A stretch of DNA of 32,956 nt from NCBI GenBank assembly GCA_029240055.1, contig JARBTT010000010.1, forward strand, positions 1-32,956, given 5' to 3'. The DNA comes from Anaerosinus sp. GTDB taxonomy: Bacteria; Bacillota; Negativicutes; JARBTT01. Below, one piece after another: positions 23,779 through 32,956 of the stretch (position 1 is the first letter of the stretch; every line of letters begins with the position of its first letter). Both the position numbers and the translations under genes were made by a program. The notes beneath the pieces are model-generated. The model saw nothing but the letters and a program-made list of their open reading frames with translations. It did no database searches and was not told the origin of the DNA.

Positions 23779-24231
23779 CTACTTCAACTTAAACTGAACG
23801 CTAACTTTATACTTACGGTTAGCCTTCAAACTTATTAAATTTTCAACTCCAGGTAAATTACGTATGTCAGCTAAAATCTTATCTTGTGTTTCTAAATCTG
23901 GAGTAAGTAACGTAAACCACAAATTAAAATCGCCTTCACGTTCATAATTATGCGTAACGCCAGGATATGTATTGATTGCGCTAGCTACACTTTCCATATA
24001 GCCATTTGTTACCTTAGTTGCAATCAACGTGCCAGCATAGCCAAGTTTCGTAGAATCAAAAAATGGACCAATCCTTCTTAAATAGCCTTGTTCTTTCAGT
24101 TCTGTTAATCGATTGATGACCACTGTCTCATCCGTTCCTAAAACTTGTGCTAAATCAGCAAAAGGACGCTTACTAATTGGTAATTCTGTTTGTAGAATAT
24201 TTAACAATTCCTTATCAAAAGCTGTTAACAT
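23779..24231 (-). CDS. ahbA: Siroheme decarboxylase subunit AhbA (AsnC/Lrp-like)
   Basis: This 150-residue partner of AhbB has the same AsnC/Lrp architecture: an N-terminal helical part (DKELLNILQTELPISKRPF), then RRIGPFFDSTKLGYAGTLIA and VTHNYEREGDFNLWFTLL (about residues 92-109), the conserved siroheme-decarboxylase block with His94 and Tyr96. AAGGAG lies 8 bases before the ATG. It directly precedes ahbB. Later pathway genes (ahbC, ahbD) and siroheme synthesis genes are not in the window, so the route to heme, or possibly heme d1, cannot be followed here. Confidence 0.85.
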   Translation of the reverse strand: MLTAFDKELLNILQTELPISKRPFADLAQVLGTDETVVINRLTELKEQGYLRRIGPFFDSTKLGYAGTLIATKVTNGYMESVASAINTYPGVTHNYEREGDFNLWFTLLTPDLETQDKILADIRNLPGVENLISLKANRKYKVSVQFKLK

Positions 24232-24285
24232 TATGTCGCTCCTTCTTTGTATAATACGACAACCACGATAAAAATTATTTACATA

Positions 24286-24315
24286 AATAAGAGACAGTTA
24301 TAACTGTCTCTTATT
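24286..24315 (-). terminator. Perfect 30-base palindrome, probable terminator of lon-engB
   Basis: AATAAGAGACAGTT-AT-AACTGTCTCTTATT is fully self-complementary and lies 10 bases after the engB stop. In RNA it would form a hairpin of about 12 pairs, followed on the minus strand by TATG and then TAAATAATTTTT, which is only moderately U-rich. It may act in both directions. Confidence 0.75.
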
Positions 24316-24325
24316 ATCCCTTGCT

Positions 24326-24949
24326 CTATTCTACCAAAACACTACCAATAACGTCAAGTAAAAATGAACGTCCTTCACTTTTCACTGATGAATACGGTAA
24401 TACATCTAAATCTAGTACACCTAATGTCTTTTTAATTAACATAATATTCTTTTGCACTTGATTTTTACTTAACTTATCTGACTTTGTTGCAATAATGAGT
24501 ACTGGCAAATTATTTTTTACCAACCATTTAAACATATCAACATCACTAGGCATTGGTTCATGCCTAATATCAATGAGCTGACAAACAAACTGCAGGCGCT
24601 CTGATTTTAATAAATATTCATCTATAAACTTAGACCAGCGACTACGATTTTCTTTCCCCGTCTTCGCATAACCATAACCAGGTAAATCTACTAGATAAAA
24701 ATCTCTGCGTTCTTCTTCCTCTGGCATTTTCGCACTTAATTCGTAAAAATTAATCGTTTGTGTTTTACCTGGCGTACCACTTACTCTCGCCAAGCCACCA
24801 ATACGAGTTAGAGAATTAATCAAAGAAGACTTACCAACATTAGACCGACCAATAAATACAATCTCTTTTAAATCTCGCTCTGGATATTGATCCACCCTCA
24901 CGGCTGATGCAATATATTTTCCCTGTGTTATAATTATTTCTTCATTCAT
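24326..24949 (-). CDS. engB: Ribosome-biogenesis GTPase EngB (YsxC/YihA)
   Basis: EngB is a small essential GTPase needed for assembly of the large ribosomal subunit. All G motifs are visible in 207 residues: G1 GRSNVGKSS (34-42), G2 Thr in [13 protein letters not shown]3 DLPGYGYA, G4 TKSDK, G5 SSVKSEG. The GYGYAKT element after G3 is typical for the family. Its ATG overlaps the end of lon by 8 bases, so translation is probably coupled; the lon-engB order is common in bacteria. Confidence 0.96.
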   Translation of the reverse strand: MNEEIIITQGKYIASAVRVDQYPERDLKEIVFIGRSNVGKSSLINSLTRIGGLARVSGTPGKTQTINFYELSAKMPEEEERRDFYLVDLPGYGYAKTGKENRSRWSKFIDEYLLKSERLQFVCQLIDIRHEPMPSDVDMFKWLVKNNLPVLIIATKSDKLSKNQVQKNIMLIKKTLGVLDLDVLPYSSVKSEGRSFLLDVIGSVLVE

Positions 24950-27260
24950 TTTCCTTCACCAATGCACATTCTAAAACTTCATCCATATGCTCCACTAATA
25001 CAAATTCTAAATTACGTTTCACGTTGTTTGGAATTTCATCCATATCACGTTTATTTTCTTTTGGTAAAATAATCGTTTTAATCCCTATCCGATGTGCTGC
25101 TAATACTTTTTCTTTCAGTCCACCGATAGGTAGTACCCGACCGCGTAAAGTAATCTCGCCTGTCATTGCGACATCACTACGCACTTTTTTACCAGTCAGC
25201 GCTGACACAACAGCGGTCGCCATCGTAATCCCGGCAGATGGACCATCTTTAGGAATTGCCCCTTCTGGTAAATGGATATGAATATCTTGTTTTTCATAAA
25301 AATCATTTGGAATATGAAGTTCTTCCGCCCGACTTCTAATATAACTCATACCTGCTTGCGCTGATTCACGCATGACTTCGCCCAATTGTCCTGTTAAAAT
25401 TAACTTCCCCTTACCTTTTAATATGGTAACCTCTGTCGGAAGTACATCACCACCAACTTCAGTCCAAGCAAGACCTGTACTTACACCCACTTGATGATTT
25501 TCTTCCGCCTTGCGGTGGTTATACTTAGCTGCACCAAGGAATTTATGCAAATTTTGCGATGTTACTTTTACTGCTTTTTTATCATTTTGCACAATTTGGC
25601 GTGCCACTTTACGACATACCGTTGCAATAGTACGTTCCAAGCTCCGTACACCTGCTTCACGTGTATATTCGGCAATTAATTTTTGAATGGTGTTATCTGA
25701 TAATGTTAACTGTTTCTTAGTTAAACCATGTTCGCTCAATTGCTTTTCTACCAAATACCGTTTGGCTATTTGCACTTTTTCTTCCTCGGTATAACCTGGG
25801 ATATTAATAATCTCCATGCGATCACGGAGTGGCCGAGGTATATTATGCATACCATTTGCTGTCACAATCCATAACACTTTGGACAAATCATATGGTAGCT
25901 CAATATAATGGTCACTAAAGGTGTTATTTTGTTCTGGATCTAATACTTCAAGTAACGCTGCTGATGGATCCCCTTTAAAATCTGCATTCATCTTATCAAT
26001 TTCATCTAATAAAAAAACTGGATTTTTAGAACCAGCTGTTTTCATTCCTTGAACAATTCGACCAGGCAAGGCACCTACATAAGTGCGACGATGACCGCGT
26101 ATTTCCGCTTCATCACGTACCCCTCCTAATGAAACACGAACGAAGTTACGTTCCATTGCTCTTGCAATTGAACGTGCTAGCGACGTTTTTCCCACACCAG
26201 GCGGCCCAACTAAGCATAGGATTGGCCCTTTCAGATGATCAGCAAGTTTTCTGATCGATAGGTATTCTAAAATACGCTCTTTGACTTTTTCTAAGCCATA
26301 ATGATCCGTATTTAAAATTTTTTCTGCAATACCGATATCCAATCTATCTTCGGTTAATTTATCCCACGGCAAAGACAATATCCAATCAATATAGGTACGA
26401 ATTACGCCAGTTTCTGCCGACATACTCGACATTTTTTCTAAGCGACCAATTTCTTTATCGATTTTTTCTTTCACATTGTCAGGATAAGTGCCTTCTGCTA
26501 GGCGTTTCTTATATTCTTCTATTTCACTTGTTTTATCATCTTTATCACCTAGTTCTTTTTGGATGGCTTTTAATTGTTCACGCAAATAATATTCTTTTTG
26601 GGTTTTTTCCATTTGTTTCCTTACACGACCACTGATTTTGCGTTCAATTTCTAAGATTTCCATTTCACGACTGATAATCTCACAAACTTTTTCCAGACGA
26701 TCTTTAATACTGATCGAATCGAGCAAAGCTTGCTTATCTTCAATTTTAAGTGATAAATGACTAGCAATGAGATCACACAGACGCCCTGCTTCTTCAATCA
26801 CAACCACCGATACCAGCGTCTCTGGCGGAATTTTTTTGCTAAGCTTCACCCATTGTTCAAATTGATTCACTACCGCCCGCATCAAAGCTTCGACTTCTAA
26901 AGATTCCTCTTGGGTATCTTCATAAATATCGATTTCCACTTCATAGTAAGTGTTATGATCCATATAGCTCTTAATTTTGGCCCTATTTAACCCTTCTACT
27001 AACACCCGAATGGTTCCACCCGGTAACTTTAATAATTGTTTTATTTCAGCAACGGTACCAATTTCAAAAATTTCATCTTTGGTTGGATTGTCAATTCCTG
27101 CATCCTTTTGTGCTGATAACATAATCATTCTATCTTGTACCATAGCTTCTTCTAACGCCGCTATAGATTTTTCACGACCTACATCTAAATGTATAATCAT
27201 ATATGGAAAAACCATGATTCCCCTTAATGGCAATAATGGTATCTTACGATTTTTAATCAT
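24942..27260 (-). CDS. lon: ATP-dependent protease Lon (LonA)
   Basis: Lon is a soluble AAA+ serine protease that degrades misfolded and regulatory proteins. The domains appear in order: an N-terminal substrate domain ([15 protein letters not shown]), a coiled-coil middle ([24 protein letters not shown]), the AAA+ core with Walker [10 protein letters not shown] near residue 350 and Walker [11 protein letters not shown], then the peptidase domain. The peptidase Ser is in PKDGPSAG, and the paired Lys comes 43 residues later in GGLKEK, the normal spacing. I chose the ATG at 27260, 7 bases after GAGGAGG, giving 772 residues; the track starts eight codons upstream within the ribosome-site region. 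Confidence 0.97.
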   Translation of the reverse strand: MIKNRKIPLLPLRGIMVFPYMIIHLDVGREKSIAALEEAMVQDRMIMLSAQKDAGIDNPTKDEIFEIGTVAEIKQLLKLPGGTIRVLVEGLNRAKIKSYMDHNTYYEVEIDIYEDTQEESLEVEALMRAVVNQFEQWVKLSKKIPPETLVSVVVIEEAGRLCDLIASHLSLKIEDKQALLDSISIKDRLEKVCEIISREMEILEIERKISGRVRKQMEKTQKEYYLREQLKAIQKELGDKDDKTSEIEEYKKRLAEGTYPDNVKEKIDKEIGRLEKMSSMSAETGVIRTYIDWILSLPWDKLTEDRLDIGIAEKILNTDHYGLEKVKERILEYLSIRKLADHLKGPILCLVGPPGVGKTSLARSIARAMERNFVRVSLGGVRDEAEIRGHRRTYVGALPGRIVQGMKTAGSKNPVFLLDEIDKMNADFKGDPSAALLEVLDPEQNNTFSDHYIELPYDLSKVLWIVTANGMHNIPRPLRDRMEIINIPGYTEEEKVQIAKRYLVEKQLSEHGLTKKQLTLSDNTIQKLIAEYTREAGVRSLERTIATVCRKVARQIVQNDKKAVKVTSQNLHKFLGAAKYNHRKAEENHQVGVSTGLAWTEVGGDVLPTEVTILKGKGKLILTGQLGEVMRESAQAGMSYIRSRAEELHIPNDFYEKQDIHIHLPEGAIPKDGPSAGITMATAVVSALTGKKVRSDVAMTGEITLRGRVLPIGGLKEKVLAAHRIGIKTIILPKENKRDMDEIPNNVKRNLEFVLVEHMDEVLECALVKENE

Positions 27261-27371
27261 CAAACCGCCTCCTCGTTCTCTCACCTTATCTTAGTTTCAA
27301 CTTTAGTTATCCTAAATATTCTTATATTCTTAAAAGAGTGGCTAAAATCCTTTAAATTTACCAAGAATAAC

Positions 27372-27433
27372 AAAAAAATAGCTAAATATCGCCAGAAAAA
27401 TTCCAAATCAGAATATTTTCAGTCCTATTTAGC
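27372..27433 (-). terminator. Probable terminator of lonB
   Basis: Minus-strand GCTAAATA and TATTTAGC form the outer stem, with a second imperfect pairing (GAAAATATTC with GAATTTTTC) inside. TATTTTTTTG follows. It lies about 25 bases after the lonB stop. The long interior makes the fold less certain than the T run. Confidence 0.6.
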
Positions 27434-27457
27434 AATCATATCTCTTTTAAAACTGCG

Positions 27458-29149
27458 CTAGATATGTACCGTCGCACTTGCTGCTGTTAATAAATCTGGT
27501 TGTGGTACTTTTGTTTTTATACATTCTTGCGCATGATTCGATATGGATGATTCTGCAATCGCTTCCTCTAATGTTTCAATTCCGATGATTTCTATCCCAT
27601 AGTTTCCATATAACATCTGCATATTTCCCTTGGGAATCAAAACCTTGCGGGCTCCAGCCTGCTTAGCCGCACTAATTTTAGCACTTACACCACCAACAGG
27701 ATGAATCAACCCACGAATCGAAATTTCACCCGTCATCGCTACTGTATTATCGATGGGAATTTGATTAATTGCGGAATAAATCGCAATCGCGATACTCACA
27801 CCAGCCGAAGGTCCATCAACAGGCCCAGCACTGGGAAAATTAACATGAACATTATATTTTTTAAAATTAATTTCATACTGATTTGCTAGTACTGTAATCA
27901 CATTTTCTACCGATTCTTTTGCCATACTCTTACGACGAACCGTGTGCCCTGGTGAAGTGATTTCTTCCTCATCAACCACACCTGTAACAATCAAGGTACC
28001 AGCCCCAAATTTATTTTCTACGGCACAAGCTTCTACTTCCATCATCGCGCCCAAATTTGCTCCATATACAGCCAGTCCATTCACAAAACCAATTTGCGGT
28101 TTTGGCGCAATTTTTTTATCACACCTTGGATTGTACTGGCCAAAGTTTACAACCCATTCTACGTCAGCGGCTTTTACAGTACTAGCCCCTTCATTTATTG
28201 CTACACCAGTGGCTATTTGTACGATATTTACAGCATCCCTACCATTCATTGCATAATTTTGAATCACTTCAATTGCTTTCTCTTCGAAATCAAACGATAT
28301 TTTCCGAAAAGCATTGCGAGCAATCACAGCCACCTCTTCAGGAAGCAACTGGCGGAAAAATATTTCAACACACCTCGATCGAATAGCTAAAGGTATTTCC
28401 TGCGGAAGTCTAGTCGTAGCTGCTACAAGTCGAAAATCCGCTGGCAGTCCATTCTGAAAAATATCGTGAATATAATTTGGTATATTAGTATCCTCACTAT
28501 TATAATAGGAACTTTCTAAAAAGACTTTACGATCTTCTAGTACTTTTAGTAGCTTATTCATCTGAATATGATGCAACTCACCTATTTCATCAATAAACAA
28601 AATACCGCCATGTGCCTTCGTCACTGCTCCAGCCTTGGGTTGTGGAACCCCAGCAATACCGAGAGCACCTGCGCCTTGATAAATTGGATCATGCACAGTT
28701 CCAATGAGCGGATCAGCAATGCCGCGTTCATCAAATCTAGCCGTTGTAGCATCCATTTCAATAAACTTAGCGTCTCTGGCAAATGGAGACGTTGTATAGC
28801 GTTTTGCTTCTTCCAATACCAATCGCGCAGCCGCAGTTTTTCCGATACCCGGTGGCCCATATATGATAACATGCTGTGGATTCACTCCACATAACGCTGC
28901 CCGAAGAGCTTTAATCCCTTCATCTTGTCCAATGATTTCATAAAAATGACTCGGTCTTGTTTTTTCTGATAACGGCTCCGTTAAGGAAATTTCACGAAGT
29001 TTTTGAAGTTTCTCCATCTCCTTTTTTGATTCGCGATTGACAGCACTCTTATTTCCTTGCTGTGATTTAAGCAATGAGAAGAAATATAGACCTATGACGA
29101 TAACAAAAAATAATTGGATAAACGTGATCGCATTAACTGCATAATCCAA
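27458..29149 (-). CDS. lonB: Membrane-anchored Lon-type protease LonB
   Basis: This 563-residue AAA+ protease lacks the LonA N-terminal domain. It starts with one hydrophobic helix (FIQLFFVIVIGLYFFSLL, about 10-27) that should anchor it in the membrane with its catalytic part in the cytosol. Walker A GPPGIGKT is at 98-105; Walker B is GGILFIDEIGEL. The peptidase Ser448 is in VDGPSAG and Lys491 is 43 residues on, as in active Lon enzymes. The start is TTG with GGGGG 9 bases upstream. In Bacillus subtilis the homologous LonB is forespore-specific, so it may mark a spore-forming lineage; no sporulation promoter was identified here. clpX lies upstream and lon downstream. Confidence 0.94.
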   Translation of the reverse strand: MDYAVNAITFIQLFFVIVIGLYFFSLLKSQQGNKSAVNRESKKEMEKLQKLREISLTEPLSEKTRPSHFYEIIGQDEGIKALRAALCGVNPQHVIIYGPPGIGKTAAARLVLEEAKRYTTSPFARDAKFIEMDATTARFDERGIADPLIGTVHDPIYQGAGALGIAGVPQPKAGAVTKAHGGILFIDEIGELHHIQMNKLLKVLEDRKVFLESSYYNSEDTNIPNYIHDIFQNGLPADFRLVAATTRLPQEIPLAIRSRCVEIFFRQLLPEEVAVIARNAFRKISFDFEEKAIEVIQNYAMNGRDAVNIVQIATGVAINEGASTVKAADVEWVVNFGQYNPRCDKKIAPKPQIGFVNGLAVYGANLGAMMEVEACAVENKFGAGTLIVTGVVDEEEITSPGHTVRRKSMAKESVENVITVLANQYEINFKKYNVHVNFPSAGPVDGPSAGVSIAIAIYSAINQIPIDNTVAMTGEISIRGLIHPVGGVSAKISAAKQAGARKVLIPKGNMQMLYGNYGIEIIGIETLEEAIAESSISNHAQECIKTKVPQPDLLTAASATVHI

Positions 29150-29247
29150 TGAAAAAAGCCCCCTTTTTCAATAATAAAATCCAATCGTTACATTTCTATT
29201 ATTGACGAAGAAAGCTTTTTTATCCGCAAAAATTTTGGTGATTGATA

Positions 29248-29275
29248 GAAAAAACGGAAGGCAAATGCCTTCCGT
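29248..29275 (-). terminator. Strong intrinsic terminator of tig-clpP-clpX
   Basis: The minus strand has ACGGAAGGCA and TGCCTTCCGT as a perfect 10-pair stem with a two-base centre, followed by TTTTTTC. It begins 3 bases after the clpX stop. Confidence 0.95.
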
Positions 29276-29278
29276 AAA

Positions 29279-30538
29279 TTATGCAGATACTTCTTTTTTA
29301 TTTTTGGTTTTAACAGTCGTCAAATGAGGTTCTTCGTTATTTAAAACAGCTTCTTTTGTTATGGTGCATTTTGACACATCAGTTCTCGATGGAACTTCAT
29401 ACATAACATTACACATAACTGATTCAATAATAGACCTAAGTCCACGTGCACCAGTATTGCGTTTCAAAGCTTCTTTTGCAATTGCTTGCAGTGCCTCATC
29501 ATCAAACTCAAGCTTCACATTATCCATTTCAAGGAACTTCTGATATTGCTTCACAAGAGCATTTTTCGGTTTAACTAAAATGCTAACAAGTGTAGATTCA
29601 TCTAATGCATCGAGTGTTACCACTACAGGTAAACGACCAACAAACTCTGGAATTAAACCGATTTTTAGTAAATCGCCTGGAAGCACGGATTTTAAAACTT
29701 CTCCAATTTTCTTTTCGTCTTTACTTTTAATTTCAGCACCAAAGCCTAATGTTTTCGTACCAGTACGTGCACTAATGATCTTTTCAATACCATCAAAAGC
29801 ACCACCACAAATAAATAATATATTGGTCGTATCAATTTGAATAAATTCTTGGTGAGGGTGTTTGCGCCCACCTTGTGGAGGAACACTAGCAACTGTACCT
29901 TCTAAGATTTTAAGTAATGCTTGTTGTACGCCTTCGCCAGAAACATCTCTCGTGATCGAAGGATTTTCTGATTTGCGTGCAATTTTATCGATTTCATCAA
30001 TATAGATGATACCTTTTTCAGCTCGCTCTACATCATAATCAGCCGCTTGGATTAATTTTAAAAGAATGTTTTCAACATCTTCCCCAACATACCCTGCTTC
30101 TGTTAATGAAGTAGCATCTGCAATTGCAAATGGTACATTCAAGATCTTAGCCAAAGTTTGTGCAAGTAACGTTTTACCGCTACCAGTAGGTCCCAGCATT
30201 AAAATATTAGATTTTTGCAAGTCTATATCATCTATTTTAGAACCGATATTGATTCTTTTATAATGATTATAAACTGCTACTGCTAAATTTTTCTTTGCTG
30301 CATCTTGACCAATCACATATTGATCTAATATATCCTTAATTTCTTTTGGTTTGGGAACTTCCTTTAGTTCGACTTCGACATCACCACTAAACTCTTCCTC
30401 AATTATTTCATTGCAAAGCTCTATACATTCATCACAAATATAAACTCCAGGGCCCGCAACTAACTTTTTCACCTGTTCTTGTAATTTACCACAGAACGAA
30501 CACTTTAGTTGACCTTTTTCATCCCCAAACTTTAACAT
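29279..30538 (-). CDS. clpX: ATP-dependent Clp protease ATP-binding subunit ClpX
   Basis: ClpX unfolds tagged or native substrates and feeds them to ClpP. The 419-residue protein has the N-terminal zinc-binding domain with Cys13, 16, 35 and 38 (KCSFC, CDEC). Walker A GPTGSGKT is at 116-123, followed by the pore loop GYVGED and Walker [11 protein letters not shown]. The ClpP-docking loop is LGF. Sensor and lid elements include [15 protein letters not shown] lies 5 bases before the ATG. It starts 12 bases after the clpP stop, and the transcript ends at the terminator just after clpX. Confidence 0.98.
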   Translation of the reverse strand: MLKFGDEKGQLKCSFCGKLQEQVKKLVAGPGVYICDECIELCNEIIEEEFSGDVEVELKEVPKPKEIKDILDQYVIGQDAAKKNLAVAVYNHYKRINIGSKIDDIDLQKSNILMLGPTGSGKTLLAQTLAKILNVPFAIADATSLTEAGYVGEDVENILLKLIQAADYDVERAEKGIIYIDEIDKIARKSENPSITRDVSGEGVQQALLKILEGTVASVPPQGGRKHPHQEFIQIDTTNILFICGGAFDGIEKIISARTGTKTLGFGAEIKSKDEKKIGEVLKSVLPGDLLKIGLIPEFVGRLPVVVTLDALDESTLVSILVKPKNALVKQYQKFLEMDNVKLEFDDEALQAIAKEALKRNTGARGLRSIIESVMCNVMYEVPSRTDVSKCTITKEAVLNNEEPHLTTVKTKNKKEVSA

Positions 30539-30550
30539 GTTATCACCTCT

Positions 30551-31156
30551 CTATTTAGGGCTATCAGTCTTATCAGCTGGACGAGTAATGACTTCGTCAA
30601 TAAGACCATATTCTTTAGCTTGCTCACTAGACATGAAATAATCGCGCTCCGTATCCGCTTGTACTCTTTCACGCGGTTGCCCAGTGTGACTCACTAAAAT
30701 GTCATTGCCAATTTCGCGTAAACGGAGTATTTCTTTGGCTTGAATCTGGATATCCGTAGACTGTCCTTGTGCCCCACCTGACGGCTGGTGAATCATAATG
30801 CGGGCATATGGAAGTGCATAGCGTTTTCCCTTTGCACCTGCTGTTAAGAGCAATGTTCCCATACTTGCCGCTTGCCCTAGGCAGATGGTTGAAACATCTG
30901 GTTTTATGTATTGCATAGTATCATAAATAGCAAGACCAGCTGTTACTACACCCCCTGGGCTATTAATGTATAAATGTATATCTTTATCTGGATCTTCCGA
31001 TTCTAAGAATAACAATTGTGCAATAACAACATTTGCAACATTATCATCAATTGGGCCACCAATAAATACGATACGATCTTTTAATAAACGGGAATAGATA
31101 TCATAAGCGCGTTCGCCGCGATTAGACTGTTCTACTACCATAGGTACATAATTCAT
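30551..31156 (-). CDS. clpP: ATP-dependent Clp protease proteolytic subunit ClpP
   Basis: ClpP forms the double-heptamer serine protease chamber that works with ClpX. The catalytic triad is visible: Ser98 in [11 protein letters not shown], His123 in MIHQPSGG and Asp172 in ERDYFMS. INSPGG forms the oxyanion/substrate region. The length of 201 residues, including a short leader that is usually cleaved in the family, is normal. GGGGTG precedes the ATG. The gene lies 34 bases after tig and is co-directional with clpX. Confidence 0.98.
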   Translation of the reverse strand: MNYVPMVVEQSNRGERAYDIYSRLLKDRIVFIGGPIDDNVANVVIAQLLFLESEDPDKDIHLYINSPGGVVTAGLAIYDTMQYIKPDVSTICLGQAASMGTLLLTAGAKGKRYALPYARIMIHQPSGGAQGQSTDIQIQAKEILRLREIGNDILVSHTGQPRERVQADTERDYFMSSEQAKEYGLIDEVITRPADKTDSPK

Positions 31157-31190
31157 AAACTCACCCCGGTTATAAATTTAACCACAATGA

Positions 31191-32477
31191 CTATTCAGTA
31201 ATACTATCAACAATCAATTTGGCAGCTTTTTTACGTTGGATAGTTGCTACTAAATCGCCAATGCGACCTTGTTCTTGAATAATTTTTTGAACTTGCCCAG
31301 CTGTAGCTCCATAAGATTTTGCCATAAGTTCGATTTCACCTTGGATATCAGCTGCTTCCACTTTTACTTCCTCAACTTTCGAAACCGCTTCAAGCATTAA
31401 ATCAGTTTTCACATTAATAATAGCAGTTTCATGATAGTTTTCACGAAGTTTAGCCATATCAAGCTTAGCATATTCTAAGTACTGTTCTAATTTAAGGCCT
31501 TGATTTTGTAAGCTAATGCTTAACTCTTCAATCATATGACCAATACGATTTTCAACCATTACTTCTGGAATATCAACAGTCGCATTATCACTTGCTAATT
31601 TAATAGCAGCGGAGCGCATGTCGTTTTCAGCTTTTTGTTTTGCAGTTGTTTCTAATTTATTCTTGATGTCTTCTTTTAATTCATCAACAGTGTTAAATGC
31701 ACTTGTTTCTTTCACAAATTCATCATTTAACGCTGGAAGTTCTTTACGTTTTACATCATTTACTTTTACTTTAAATACTGATGCTTTACCAGCAAGATTT
31801 GGAGCATGATATTCTTCTGGGAATGATACGTTTACTTCACGTTCTTCGCCAGCTTTTGCACCAATTAATTGTTCTTCAAATCCTGGAATAAAGCTACCGG
31901 AACCGATTTGCAACGGATAACCTTTGCCTTCGCCACCTTCAAATGCAACGCCATCTACGAAACCTTCAAAGTCGATTACTGCGAAATCGCCATCTTGGAT
32001 TTCAGCCCCTTCAACAATTACCATTTTAGCAGCGTTTTCTAGCATTTTATTCACTTGCGCGTCAATTTGTTCATCAGTAACTTCTACAGCAGTTTTTTCA
32101 ACTTTTAACCCTTTGTAATCACCAAGAGTGATTTCAGGCTTTGCTGTGATTGTTGCTTTGAATACTAAATCTTTATCTTCTTCTAAAACGACAACATCAA
32201 TTTTAGGATTTCCCACTGGTTCAAGATTTTGTTCTGTTAGAGCTTGGCTGTAAGCTTTTGGAGCGACAATATCAAATGCTTCATCTAAAATTGCTTGTTT
32301 ACCAATACGGTTTTCAATCACTTTACGTGGAGCTTTTCCTTTACGGAAACCAGGGATATTTATTTTATTAGCAAGTTTAGTGTAAGCCTTTTCAATCGCT
32401 TTACCAATCTCTACTTGTGGTACTTCCAATTCTAAAACAACTTGATGATTGTCTATTCTTTCCGCAGTAACTTTCAT
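31191..32477 (-). CDS. tig: Trigger factor (ribosome-associated chaperone / peptidyl-prolyl isomerase)
   Basis: Trigger factor binds the ribosome exit tunnel and shields new proteins. The 428-residue length is typical. The N-terminal ribosome-binding loop GFRKGKAP is at residues 43-50. The FKBP-type middle domain contains GDFAVIDFEGFVDGVAFEGG and SFIPGFEEQLIGAKAGEER. The C-terminal chaperone arms are rich in charged helices. AGGAGG lies 11 bases before the ATG. It leads the tig-clpP-clpX operon, a widespread order. Confidence 0.98.
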   Translation of the reverse strand: MKVTAERIDNHQVVLELEVPQVEIGKAIEKAYTKLANKINIPGFRKGKAPRKVIENRIGKQAILDEAFDIVAPKAYSQALTEQNLEPVGNPKIDVVVLEEDKDLVFKATITAKPEITLGDYKGLKVEKTAVEVTDEQIDAQVNKMLENAAKMVIVEGAEIQDGDFAVIDFEGFVDGVAFEGGEGKGYPLQIGSGSFIPGFEEQLIGAKAGEEREVNVSFPEEYHAPNLAGKASVFKVKVNDVKRKELPALNDEFVKETSAFNTVDELKEDIKNKLETTAKQKAENDMRSAAIKLASDNATVDIPEVMVENRIGHMIEELSISLQNQGLKLEQYLEYAKLDMAKLRENYHETAIINVKTDLMLEAVSKVEEVKVEAADIQGEIELMAKSYGATAGQVQKIIQEQGRIGDLVATIQRKKAAKLIVDSITE

Positions 32478-32588
32478 TTATACTGTGACCTCCTGTTTTT
32501 CATACAATAAATTTAAATTTTGTGGCTTACCATTAAACTTATCTCAATTACCTAAATTTAACCAAAAGCCTAATACGCCATACAATGC

Positions 32589-32617
32589 ATAATACCATAA
32601 TTATCATTTAAAAACAA
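32589..32617 (-). promoter_or_regulatory. Possible proximal promoter of tig
   Basis: The minus strand has TTGTTT (32612-32617), 17 bases, then TATTAT (32589-32594), about 110 bases before the tig ATG. Confidence 0.45.
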
Positions 32618-32636
32618 GTATTCTGCTTACTTATCT

Positions 32637-32665
32637 ATTATACACAAAATCGGTAAAATGCACAA
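32637..32665 (-). promoter_or_regulatory. Possible distal promoter of tig
   Basis: The minus strand has a perfect TATAAT (32637-32642) with a weak TTGTGC (32660-32665) at 17 bases. The -35 overlaps the T run of the tRNA-Gly terminator. Confidence 0.45.
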
Positions 32666-32691
32666 AAAAACCTAGCAAAATTTGCTAGGTT
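32664..32691 (-). terminator. Intrinsic terminator of tRNA-Gly
   Basis: The minus strand has AACCTAGCAAA and TTTGCTAGGTT as a perfect 11-pair stem followed by TTTTTG, 10 bases after the tRNA CCA end. Confidence 0.93.
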
Positions 32692-32701
32692 AAATTTTTA
32701 G

Positions 32702-32776
32702 TGGAGCGGAAAACGAGATTCGAACTCGCGACCCCCGCCTTGGCAAGGCGATGCTCTACCGCTGAGCTATTTCCGC
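32702..32776 (-). tRNA. tRNA-Gly (anticodon GCC)
   Basis: The minus strand folds as a tRNA. It has acceptor GCGGAAA/TTTCCGC, a D-arm with AGCTCAGCGGTAGAGCA, anticodon stem CGCCT/AGGCG around GCC, T-arm GAGTTCGAATCTC, discriminator T and an encoded CCA. Confidence 0.97.
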
Positions 32777-32797
32777 ATGTCCTTTAAAACATTAGTA

Positions 32798-32826
32798 ATT
32801 ATATCCTAGTTTTTATACTTTGTCAA
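32798..32826 (-). promoter_or_regulatory. Consensus promoter of tRNA-Gly
   Basis: The minus strand shows perfect TTGACA (32821-32826) and TATAAT (32798-32803) at 17 bases, about 20 bases before the tRNA 5' end. The 130 bases from 32827 to the right edge are AT-rich, and I see nothing else in them. Confidence 0.93.
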
Positions 32827-32956
32827 CACTTCGCAAAAAAATTCTATTTTTTTATAAAAAATCACGCATACTGAAATATAAATAAACAAATTCTGGTCGT
32901 ATTTTTCTCTTTGAATGAAGCACTTTTCATACTTTTGCAGCATAGAATATTTACTA

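Noticed and set aside
23302-24231. Two Lrp/AsnC transcription regulators
   Set aside because: Both carry siroheme-decarboxylase blocks and occur as a tandem pair, which is the AhbA/AhbB pattern.
28568-28894. Plus-strand ORFs opposite lonB
   Set aside because: They are shadows of the AAA+ core of lonB, whose Walker motifs lie in the minus frame.
30539-32700. CtsR or CIRCE heat-shock operators before tig, clpP or lon
   Set aside because: I looked for the CtsR heptad repeat and the CIRCE dyad and found no convincing match.
1-32956. CRISPR arrays, insertion sequences, phage genes or attachment sites
   Set aside because: No repeat-spacer pattern, transposase, integrase or flanking direct repeats were seen; the only tRNAs have ordinary terminators next to them.

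Overview
This window reads as chromosomal DNA from an anaerobic, AT-rich Firmicute of the diderm class Negativicutes (Sporomusa/Pelosinus/Selenomonas-type relatives); the genus cannot be fixed from the sequence. The reasons are a T-box-controlled valS, a lonB-lon pair beside tig-clpP-clpX, and Nfn-type electron bifurcation. In addition, a twin-arginine-exported fumarate reductase makes most sense in a cell with a periplasm. Every gene I can support, including both tRNAs, lies on the minus strand, so transcription runs from high to low coordinates. I see no mobile element, phage gene or CRISPR array.

Layout in the direction of transcription. (1) 32.8-29.2 kb: tRNA-Gly(GCC), then tig-clpP-clpX ending in a strong terminator. 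(2) 29.1-23.2 kb: lonB with a membrane anchor, lon-engB, and the AsnC-like pair ahbA-ahbB (siroheme decarboxylase). (3) 23.2-20.7 kb: a YjeH-family amino-acid exporter with a perfect palindrome in its promoter spacer, and a LysR regulator. (4) 20.5-16.6 kb: mfrA-mfrB-mfrE, a methylmenaquinol:fumarate-reductase-like complex whose flavoprotein has a Tat signal and Ala instead of the flavin-linking His. (5) 16.5-8.3 kb: a polyprenyl diphosphate synthase with one tatA, a terminator, then a tight series tatA-tatC-ubiD-ubiA-folD-fhs-metF. (6) 8.2-5.8 kb: nfnA-nfnB. (7) 5.8-4.6 kb: a DEDDh exonuclease and a DUF523/TudS-like protein. (8) 4.6-0 kb: tRNA-Leu(UAG), a 52-residue protein, and the T-box leader with valS-folC (folC is cut by the left edge and is absent from the ORF track).

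How the parts may work together (inference). The middle 12 kb looks like an anaerobic respiratory neighbourhood. MfrABE would reduce fumarate outside the cytoplasmic membrane. TatA/TatC would export its flavoprotein. The polyprenyl synthase, UbiA and UbiD would make the side chain and ring of its (methyl)menaquinone donor. folD-fhs-metF is the folate one-carbon branch, and NfnAB could balance NADH, NADPH and ferredoxin for it. The tig-clp-lon block is the usual protein-quality-control group. The most interesting points are the co-location of a Tat-dependent fumarate reductase with the Tat translocase and quinone genes, and two unexplained dyads in the long mfrA leader.
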